The notes beneath the pieces were generated by a model that was not told the DNA's origin, did not search any database, and saw nothing but the letters and a program-made list of their open reading frames with translations. A stretch of 64,000 nt of DNA from an uncultured Pelagibacteraceae bacterium (GTDB lineage: Bacteria; Pseudomonadota; Alphaproteobacteria; Pelagibacterales; Pelagibacteraceae). The position numbers were made by a program, and so were the translations under genes. Shown one piece after another: positions 57,567 through 64,000 of the stretch (within the stretch, counting starts at the first letter, position 1; every line of letters begins with the position of its first letter). The DNA lies in assembly GCA_902596925.1 (NCBI GenBank), contig CACJVT010000005.1, positions 28,984-92,983 on the forward strand. Direction: 5' to 3'.

Positions 57567-58682
57567 ATGTCAGATGATTTTAGACAAAGTGGAGGAAGTC
57601 CTTGGGGAACACCACCAGGAGGAAGTGGTGGTGGAAGTGGAAATGGTTCAGGCCGTGGTCCAACTCCCCCAGATATAGATAAAATTATTAGAGAGTTTCA
57701 AGAGAAAATTAAGAAATTTTTACCAGGAGGTAGTTCTTCGGGTGGCAAACAAGCAGTTTTAGTTTTAATAATTTTAGGTTTTGTTTGGTTAGCTAGCGGG
57801 CTTTATAGAGTTTTACCTGATGAACAGGGTGTAGTTTTAAGATTTGGTAAGTTCGTTAAAACAACTCAACCAGGATTAAATTATCATATACCTTTTCCAG
57901 TAGAATCTGTTCTTACTCCGAAAGTTACAAAAGTTAATAGAATCGATATCGGTTTTAGATCTGAGAGAGATAGCGGGTTTACATCTCAAGGAGGAGTAGC
58001 AGATGTTCCCCAAGAAAGCTTAATGTTAACTGGAGATGAGAATATTGTTAACATTGATTTCTCAGTGTTCTGGGTAATAAAAGATGCAGGAAACTTTTTA
58101 TTCAAAATTCAAGACCCTGAAGGAACAGTTAAAGCAGCGGCAGAGACAGCAATGAGAGAGGTGATTGCGAGATCTGATATTCAACCTATTTTAACTGAAG
58201 GTAGATCAGTCATAGAGACTGACACGCAAGAAATAATTCAAAAAATTTTAGATGAGTACACTAGTGGTATTCAAATTACACAAGTACAAACACAAAAAGC
58301 AGATCCACCTGATCAAGTAATTGATGCCTTTAGAGATGTACAGGCTGCAAGAGCTGATATGGAAAGATCTAAGAACGAGGCCGAAGCCTATGCAAACGAT
58401 GTTATACCAAGGGCCCGTGGGGAAGCAGAAAAAATTTTACAAGCTGCAGAAGCCTATAAAAAGGAAGTTGTAGCGAAAGCTGAGGGTGAAGCAAGTAGGT
58501 TCTTAGCGATTTATAATGAATACAAAAATGCAAAATCTGTAACACAAGAGAGAATGTATTTAGAGACAATGGAAAAGGTATTAGCTGACATTGATAAAGT
58601 AATTATAGAAAAAAATGCAGGTTCTGGTGTAGTGCCATATTTACCGTTACCTGAATTACAAAAAAAGAAGGTGACAAATTAA
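57567..58682 (+). CDS. hflK: FtsH protease modulator HflK
   Basis: A 371-residue SPFH/prohibitin-domain membrane protein. The N-terminus is rich in Gly, Ser and Pro (residues 1-35) as in other HflK, followed by a TM helix at about 69-86 (LVLIILGFVWLASGLY) and the SPFH domain starting LPDEQGVVLRFGKF. A long helical part (QAARADMERSKNEAEAYAND) follows. HflK and HflC form a cage around FtsH in the inner membrane and restrain its proteolysis. It ends one base before the hflC ATG. Confidence 0.93.
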   Translation: MSDDFRQSGGSPWGTPPGGSGGGSGNGSGRGPTPPDIDKIIREFQEKIKKFLPGGSSSGGKQAVLVLIILGFVWLASGLYRVLPDEQGVVLRFGKFVKTTQPGLNYHIPFPVESVLTPKVTKVNRIDIGFRSERDSGFTSQGGVADVPQESLMLTGDENIVNIDFSVFWVIKDAGNFLFKIQDPEGTVKAAAETAMREVIARSDIQPILTEGRSVIETDTQEIIQKILDEYTSGIQITQVQTQKADPPDQVIDAFRDVQAARADMERSKNEAEAYANDVIPRARGEAEKILQAAEAYKKEVVAKAEGEASRFLAIYNEYKNAKSVTQERMYLETMEKVLADIDKVIIEKNAGSGVVPYLPLPELQKKKVTN

Positions 58683-58683
58683 T

Positions 58684-59553
58684 ATGAATGTAGGAAAAAT
58701 TACAGCTGGAATTATTGTTGCTTTAGCAGTAGTTGCATTCTTTTCAATTTTTATTGTTAAAGAAGTTAACCAAGCTATTGTTTTACAATTTGGTGATCCA
58801 AAAAGAATAATTTTAAAACCTGGATTAAATTTTAAAATCCCATTTATCCAAAATGTTGTCTTTTTAGATAAAAGAATACTTAATTTAGATACACCACCTG
58901 AGGAAGTAATTGCATCTGATCAGAAAAGATTAATAGTTGATGCATTTGCAAGATTTCAAATAATTGATCCTCTTAAGTTTTATATTTCAGTTGGAAATGA
59001 AAGAGTGGCAAGATCAAGATTGGCTACAATTATTAATTCAAGAATTAGGAACGTCCTTGGACAACAGGAGCTTCAAACTTTACTTTCAGAAGATAGAACT
59101 AAACAAATGGCTTTAATTCAAGAAGGTGTAAATAATGAGGCAGAAAATTTTGGAATAAAAATAGTTGACGTTAGAATTAAAAGAGCAGATCTTCCCCAAG
59201 CAAACAGTGATGCAATTTTTAGAAGAATGCAGACTGAAAGGGAGAGAGAGGCAAAAGAATTTAGAGCAAGAGGAGCTGAAATGGCAGTAACAATTACATC
59301 GACTGCTGACAAAGAAGTAACTGTAATTTTAGCTGAGGCTCAAAAAAAATCTGAGATTATGAAAGGTGAAGGAGATGGTAAAAGAAATAATATCTTTGCT
59401 GCAGCGTTTGGACAAGATCCAGAATTCTTTGCATTTTATAGAGCTATGCAAGCCTATGAAAAAGCTTTAATAGGTGGAGAAACGTCTCTAATTTTATCTC
59501 CCGATAGCGAATTCTTTAAATTTTTTGGAAATATAAAACCACAAACAGAGTAA
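58684..59553 (+). CDS. hflC: FtsH protease modulator HflC
   Basis: A 289-residue partner of HflK: an N-terminal TM helix (IIVALAVVAFFSIFIV), then an SPFH domain (EVNQAIVLQFGDPKRI, LNFKIPF), the HflC motif RSRLATIINSRIRNVLG, RIKRADLPQ and a helical end (FRARGAEMAVTITSTADKE as its core). Directly after hflK and followed by a small membrane protein and a DegP-type protease, so the operon is devoted to envelope protein quality control. Confidence 0.93.
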   Translation: MNVGKITAGIIVALAVVAFFSIFIVKEVNQAIVLQFGDPKRIILKPGLNFKIPFIQNVVFLDKRILNLDTPPEEVIASDQKRLIVDAFARFQIIDPLKFYISVGNERVARSRLATIINSRIRNVLGQQELQTLLSEDRTKQMALIQEGVNNEAENFGIKIVDVRIKRADLPQANSDAIFRRMQTEREREAKEFRARGAEMAVTITSTADKEVTVILAEAQKKSEIMKGEGDGKRNNIFAAAFGQDPEFFAFYRAMQAYEKALIGGETSLILSPDSEFFKFFGNIKPQTE

Positions 59554-59559
59554 ACTTTG

Positions 59560-59745
59560 ATGAAAGAATTGATCATTGCATTTGGTCTATTCTTTTTTAT
59601 TGAGGGAATTTTATATGCCTTATTTCCATCAAAAATGAAGAATATGTTAAAAAAGCTTGAGTTAATCAAAGATAGTCAATTACGTACTGGTGGATTAATT
59701 TTTGCATTAATAGGATTTATAATTATTTATTACGCAAAAAGTTAA
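59560..59745 (+). CDS. DUF2065-family small membrane protein
   Basis: 61 residues from the ATG at 59560; a TTG one codon earlier is a less likely start. Two hydrophobic helices (IIAFGLFFFIEGILYALF and GLIFALIGFIIIYY) flank a short basic segment with LKKLELI and the conserved RTGGL. This is the DUF2065 pattern, commonly found next to hflC in proteobacteria. Function is unknown; the context suggests an accessory of HflKC or of the protease downstream. Confidence 0.8.
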   Translation: MKELIIAFGLFFFIEGILYALFPSKMKNMLKKLELIKDSQLRTGGLIFALIGFIIIYYAKS

Positions 59746-61158
59746 ATGATGAAAATAAAAGCAATATTTCTCTCTTTAATATTAGTATTAAATTTTTCAT
59801 CAGTATCTAATTCTCAAAATATTCCTAATTCGTTTGCAGATTTAGCTGAAAAATTAATGCCTTCAGTAGTGAATATTTCAACAACTCAAACAGTAGTGAC
59901 AAGAAGTAATCCTTTCCCAAATTTTCAATTTCCACCAGGATCACCATTTGGTGATATGTTTAAAGAATTTGGAACACCTCAAGAAAGACAATCTTCGGCA
60001 TTGGGCTCAGGGTTTATTATTGATGAAGAGGGAATAGTAGTAACTAATAATCACGTAATTGAAGGAGCAGAAGATATTGTTGTTCAAGTCAATGGTGAAA
60101 AAAAATTTAAAGCAAAAGTTATTGGTGCTGATCCACTTTCAGATATTGCAGTTTTAAAAATTGAATCAAAAGAAAAATTTTTACCTGTGAGATTTGGTGA
60201 CTCTGATAAAGCAAGAATAGGTGATTGGGTTATAGCTATTGGAAATCCATTTGGGTTAGGTGGAACAGTTACCTCAGGAATAATTTCTGCAAGAAATCGA
60301 TCAATTGGATTATCAAGGTATGAAGATTATATTCAAACAGATGCTTCTATTAATTCTGGAAACTCAGGTGGACCTTTATTCGATATGAACGGAGATGTGA
60401 TTGGAATTAACACTGCCATTCTTGGAAGAAGTGGAAATGTTGGGATAGGTTTTTCAATACCATCCAACAGTGCAAAGATTGTAATTGATCAATTAATTGA
60501 ATTTGGGGAAACGAAAAGAGGATGGCTTGGAGTAAGAATCCAAGATGTAACAAAAGAAATTGCAGAAGTTGAAAAATTAGATGAACCTAGAGGAGCGCTG
60601 GTAGCGAGCGTTGCACCAAATAGTCCATCAGAAAAAGCTGGAGTAAAAAGTGGAGATATTATTTTGGAATTCAATGGTGAAAAAATAAATCAAATGAAAG
60701 AGCTTCCTATAATTGTTGCAAGAACTGAAGTAGGAAAAAAAGTAAAAGTTAAAATATGGAGAAATAAAAAAGAAATTATTAAAACGATTACACTTGGAAG
60801 ATTGGAAACATCAGAAGATTTTAAAATTTCAGAAAAAAAAGATGAATTACCAAAGGAAACTTTAATTGAAAATCTTAAAATAAAAGTAAGAAAACTCTCT
60901 GATCAAGATATTAGCACAAGAAATTTACCAAACCAAACTAATGGTCTTGTTATTACAAGTATTGAAAAAGATAGTCCTTTAACTGGCTCGATAGAAGTGA
61001 ATAGCATCATTCTTGAAGCTCAAAAGAAAAAAATAAGAAATATTGAAGACTTAAATCAAGTACTAAAACAAGTTTTGAATAGTAACCAGAAGACTATTTT
61101 ACTTGTGATCTATAACAGCCAAAATCAGAAAAGATATATAGGCGTAAAATTAGATTAG
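59746..61158 (+). CDS. degP: Periplasmic serine endoprotease, DegP/HtrA family
   Basis: A 470-residue Do-family protease. A Sec signal (residues about 1-23) is followed by a trypsin-like domain with His in TNNHVIEGA, Asp in DPLSDIAVLK and Ser in INSGNSGGPL, then two PDZ domains (first GWLGVRIQDV; second near residue 385 with GLVITSIEKDSPL). It degrades or refolds damaged envelope proteins. It starts immediately after the DUF2065 gene; an ATG one codon later is also possible. The DegS type is excluded by the two PDZ domains. Confidence 0.94.
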   Translation: MMKIKAIFLSLILVLNFSSVSNSQNIPNSFADLAEKLMPSVVNISTTQTVVTRSNPFPNFQFPPGSPFGDMFKEFGTPQERQSSALGSGFIIDEEGIVVTNNHVIEGAEDIVVQVNGEKKFKAKVIGADPLSDIAVLKIESKEKFLPVRFGDSDKARIGDWVIAIGNPFGLGGTVTSGIISARNRSIGLSRYEDYIQTDASINSGNSGGPLFDMNGDVIGINTAILGRSGNVGIGFSIPSNSAKIVIDQLIEFGETKRGWLGVRIQDVTKEIAEVEKLDEPRGALVASVAPNSPSEKAGVKSGDIILEFNGEKINQMKELPIIVARTEVGKKVKVKIWRNKKEIIKTITLGRLETSEDFKISEKKDELPKETLIENLKIKVRKLSDQDISTRNLPNQTNGLVITSIEKDSPLTGSIEVNSIILEAQKKKIRNIEDLNQVLKQVLNSNQKTILLVIYNSQNQKRYIGVKLD

Positions 61159-61161
61159 TTT

Positions 61162-62070
61162 ATGGATTTAAAATCCAAAATTATTTTAATTTATGGACCT
61201 ACTGCATCTGGCAAATCTAAATTTGCAATTAAATTAGCAAAGAAAATTTCAGGTCAGATTATAAACGCTGATAGCATGCAAGTTTATAAAGAATTAAAAG
61301 TTTTAACAGCAAGACCCTTTAAAAAAGATTATCAAAATATCAAACATCATTTATATGGATTTCAAAATGCTAAAAAAAATTTTTCCACGGGAGACTGGCT
61401 TAGATTGGCAAAACAAAAAATTTTGCATTGTAGAAAAATAAAAAAAACACCAATATTAGTAGGAGGTACTGGTCTCTATTTTAAAGCTTTGACAGAGGGC
61501 TTAGTAAATATTCCTAAAATTCCTATCAATTTTAGAAATAAAGTAAGAAATTTACATAAAAGGATAGGGCAAAAAAAATTTTTTCAAAAACTATTGCAAC
61601 TAGATCCTATGATTAAAGATCAAATTAATTCTCTAGATGTGCAAAGATCTTTAAGAGCATATGAAATTAAATCATTTACAAAAAAATCTATGATTAGTTG
61701 GTTTAAAAACACAAAGTCAGATTATGACCATAATGATTTTTTTAAAATTTGTATAGATTTTCCAAGGAAAGATTTATTAGACAGAATAAATAAGAGATCC
61801 AAAAACATGATAAAACTAGGTGCAATTTTAGAAGTTAAAAAATTTATCAAATTGAGAGTTCCAAAAAATAAAAGCCTTAGTAAAGCAATTGGAATTAGCG
61901 AGATTAAGCAATTTATTCAAAGAAAAATCCAAACAGAGCAATTAATCGAGAAAATATCAATAAAGACTAGGCAATATGCTAAAAGACAGAGCACCTGGGC
62001 TCGAGGAAATATGAAAGATTGGAATAAAGTTAATCCAGCAGGTTTGGATAAGCTCTTAAAAAAAATTTAG
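61162..62070 (+). CDS. miaA: tRNA dimethylallyltransferase
   Basis: It adds an isopentenyl group to A37 of tRNAs reading UNN codons. The 302-residue protein has the P-loop GPTASGKSKFAI, NADSMQVYKEL, VGGTGLYFKAL, LDVQRSLRAYEI and the C-terminal TRQYAKRQSTWARG. It follows degP by three bases. In many alphaproteobacteria miaA precedes the ilvI-ilvH pair, as here. Confidence 0.95.
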   Translation: MDLKSKIILIYGPTASGKSKFAIKLAKKISGQIINADSMQVYKELKVLTARPFKKDYQNIKHHLYGFQNAKKNFSTGDWLRLAKQKILHCRKIKKTPILVGGTGLYFKALTEGLVNIPKIPINFRNKVRNLHKRIGQKKFFQKLLQLDPMIKDQINSLDVQRSLRAYEIKSFTKKSMISWFKNTKSDYDHNDFFKICIDFPRKDLLDRINKRSKNMIKLGAILEVKKFIKLRVPKNKSLSKAIGISEIKQFIQRKIQTEQLIEKISIKTRQYAKRQSTWARGNMKDWNKVNPAGLDKLLKKI

Positions 62071-62123
62071 ATATTCTCTACTTAGTCTTGACCAATTAGC
62101 ACAACTTCAGCTAGATTGCTTGA

Positions 62124-63890
62124 ATGTCTAAATTATATACTGGTGCAGAAATTGTTTTTAAATGTCTTGAAGATCAAGAGGTTGAATATATTTTTGGTTA
62201 TCCAGGTGGTGCAGTTTTGCCAATTTATGATGAACTTAAAAATCATTCATCGATTAAACATATACTTGTAAGACATGAGCAAGGAGCAGGACATGCAGCA
62301 GAAGGTTATGCAAGATCATCAGGAAAGCCTGGAGTAGTTTTAGTAACATCCGGACCAGGTGCAACAAATGTTGTTACAGCATTAACTGATGCTTACATGG
62401 ACTCAGTTCCTTTAGTTTGTATTTCTGGACAAGTTCCTACTCACTTAATAGGCACTGATGCTTTCCAGGAGTGTGATACAACTGGAATTACAAGACCTTG
62501 CACGAAACATAATTGGTTAGTTAAAGATATTAAAGAATTACCAAAAGTTATGCACGAGGCTTTTAAAGTAGCAACAACTGGAAGACCAGGACCTGTTCTA
62601 ATTGATATCCCTAAAGATATCCAATTTGCAAAAACGAATTATACAAAATTCAAAAAAGAAAAAAAATTCAATGGGAAAACACATAATAAGTTTTCTCAAA
62701 ATGAAATTGATCAATTAATTGAACTAATTTCAAAAGCAAAAAAACCAGTCATTTATACTGGGGGTGGAGTAATTAATTCAGGCCCTCAGGCAAGTGAAAC
62801 TTTGAAAGAGTTTGTAAGATTAATCGGTTTTCCAATCACATCAACTTTACAAGGATTAGGCGCATTTCCAGGGGATGATAACCAGTTTATTGGAATGTTA
62901 GGTATGCATGGAACTTATGAAGCCAATAATGCGATGCATGATTGTGATTTGTTAATTAACATCGGCGCAAGATTCGATGATAGAATAACGGGTAAGATCG
63001 ATGAGTTTTCTCCAAATTCGAAAAAAGTTCATATTGATATTGATCCATCATCAATCAATAAAATCATAAAAGTAGATCTAGCAATAGTTGGAGATGTTAA
63101 TGAAGTAATAAAATCAGCAATTAAAAGAATAAATAAAAAACAAAATGGATTAAAAGATTCTAATAAACAAAGAATTTCAAAATGGTGGGAACAAATTCAA
63201 AAGTGGAGAACGAAAGACTCGTTAGGATTTGTTAATAGTGATAAAGAGATAAAGCCTCAACATGCTGTAAAAAGATTATATGAGCTAACAAAAAATCAAG
63301 ATGCATTTATCACAACTGAGGTAGGTCAGCATCAAATGTGGGCTGCCCAACACTATAAGTTTAATAAACCCAATAGATGGATGACATCAGGGGGTCTTGG
63401 AACCATGGGATATGGACTTCCAGCTGCAGTAGGTGTTCAAATTGCTCATCCAGATAAACTTGTGATCGACATCGCAGGTGAAGCATCTGTGTTAATGACT
63501 ATGCAAGAAATGTCTACAGCAGTTCAATATAATCTACCTATTAAGATATTCATCTTGAACAACCAATACATGGGTATGGTTAGACAATGGCAAGAACTTC
63601 TGCATGAAAAAAACTATTCAGAAAGTTATTCTGAAGCTTTACCTGATTTTGTTAAATTAGCTGAGGCTTATGGATGTAAAGGTATCAAAGCTGATAATCC
63701 TGATGAATTAGATGATAAAATTAAAGAGATGATCGATTATAATGGTCCTGTAATATTTGATTGTCATGTAGATCCTAATGAAAATTGTTTTCCAATGATA
63801 CCATCTGGAAAGCCTCATAATCAGATGATTTTAGGTCCAAGTGATAAAGAGGAAAATAAGATTACCGGTAAAGGAAAATCATTAGTTTAA
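62124..63890 (+). CDS. ilvI: Acetolactate synthase large subunit
   Basis: The ThDP-dependent enzyme that condenses pyruvate to acetolactate for valine and leucine, and with 2-oxobutyrate for isoleucine. The 588-residue protein has the ThDP Glu in RHEQGAGHAAEGYAR near 50, the FAD-domain motif GMHGTYEANNAMHDCD, and the ThDP/Mg motif (IDIAGEASVLMTMQEM, ending NNQYMGMVRQWQE). In the usual GDGS/GDAS metal motif this protein has GEAS, a conservative Asp-to-Glu change. Its stop overlaps the ilvH ATG. Confidence 0.95.
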   Translation: MSKLYTGAEIVFKCLEDQEVEYIFGYPGGAVLPIYDELKNHSSIKHILVRHEQGAGHAAEGYARSSGKPGVVLVTSGPGATNVVTALTDAYMDSVPLVCISGQVPTHLIGTDAFQECDTTGITRPCTKHNWLVKDIKELPKVMHEAFKVATTGRPGPVLIDIPKDIQFAKTNYTKFKKEKKFNGKTHNKFSQNEIDQLIELISKAKKPVIYTGGGVINSGPQASETLKEFVRLIGFPITSTLQGLGAFPGDDNQFIGMLGMHGTYEANNAMHDCDLLINIGARFDDRITGKIDEFSPNSKKVHIDIDPSSINKIIKVDLAIVGDVNEVIKSAIKRINKKQNGLKDSNKQRISKWWEQIQKWRTKDSLGFVNSDKEIKPQHAVKRLYELTKNQDAFITTEVGQHQMWAAQHYKFNKPNRWMTSGGLGTMGYGLPAAVGVQIAHPDKLVIDIAGEASVLMTMQEMSTAVQYNLPIKIFILNNQYMGMVRQWQELLHEKNYSESYSEALPDFVKLAEAYGCKGIKADNPDELDDKIKEMIDYNGPVIFDCHVDPNENCFPMIPSGKPHNQMILGPSDKEENKITGKGKSLV

Positions 63891-64000
63891 TGTCATCTCC
63901 AAAATCAGCATATAGTATCCCCACTAAAAAAGGAAAATTAGATACTCATATATTTGTTGTTTGGGTTGATAATGAATCTGGTGTATTGGCAAGAGTAGTT
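63890..64000 (+). CDS. ilvH: Acetolactate synthase small (regulatory) subunit, 5' end only
   Basis: The ATG at 63890 overlaps the ilvI stop (TAATG), and 37 codons are visible before the window ends. The part THIFVVWVDNESGVLARVV is the start of an ACT domain, which binds valine for feedback inhibition. Gene order ilvI-ilvH confirms the call. Confidence 0.9.
   Translation, partial: MSSPKSAYSIPTKKGKLDTHIFVVWVDNESGVLARVV

Noticed and set aside
62071..62123. Leader-peptide attenuator or riboswitch before ilvI
   Set aside because: The 53-base gap holds no run of Leu/Val/Ile codons and no stable hairpin.

Overview
The window reads as a chromosome segment of a streamlined, AT-rich marine alphaproteobacterium, most likely SAR11 (Pelagibacterales). 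The grounds are the very low GC, lysine/asparagine/isoleucine-rich proteins, spacers of a few bases with many overlapping genes, a circularly permuted two-piece tmRNA of the alphaproteobacterial type, and neighbourhoods such as lgt-ubiK, yqeY-dnaG-rpoD and hflK-hflC-degP. The assignment is inferred from content; no database search was made. No phage, insertion sequence, CRISPR array or rRNA operon was found.

Layout. 1-8 kb: lgt and ubiK; a MarR / OmpR-type regulator / histidine kinase operon divergent from ilvE; pgsA; uvrC broken by two single-base homopolymer shifts; folB with a pteridine-reductase-like SDR. 8-15 kb: uvrB, an aspartate aminotransferase, a J1-crystallin/ADP-ribosylglycohydrolase-like protein, trxB, an ELM1-family protein and a 2OG-Fe(II) oxygenase. 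15-24 kb: carB-carA divergent from yqeY-dnaG-rpoD, then tRNA-Val(GAC). 24-27 kb: a methyltransferase between two tRNA genes, mlaC-mlaA, an AmpD-like amidase and RNase P RNA.

27.4-48.3 kb is one unidirectional division and cell-wall (dcw) cluster: mraZ, ftsZ, rsmH, ftsL, ftsI, a murE-murF fusion, mraY, murD, ftsW, murG, murC, murB, ddl, ftsQ, a very short FtsA-like gene, lpxC, bamD, ligA. It begins with a strong sigma70-type promoter whose -10 region is covered by three 10-bp-phased MraZ boxes. Two features stand out: ftsZ lies second in the cluster instead of after ftsA, and the gene in the ftsA slot encodes only 233 residues. That protein seems to keep part of subdomain 1A, the 1C domain and a C-terminal amphipathic helix, but not the nucleotide-binding core.

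48-64 kb: pepP, uvrD, an AsmA-like protein, fumC, a MazG-like hydrolase, permuted ssrA (tag ANESYALAA), thyX, an Mrp-type ATPase without its usual cysteine pair, hflK-hflC-DUF2065-degP, miaA and ilvI-ilvH (cut by the window end).

Most of the window is housekeeping. The best leads are the degenerate FtsA with the relocated ftsZ, the frameshifts confined to the excision-repair genes uvrC and possibly uvrB, a tRNA-Val lacking the usual T-loop and D-loop contact bases, and a DnaG primase that has lost three of its four zinc ligands.
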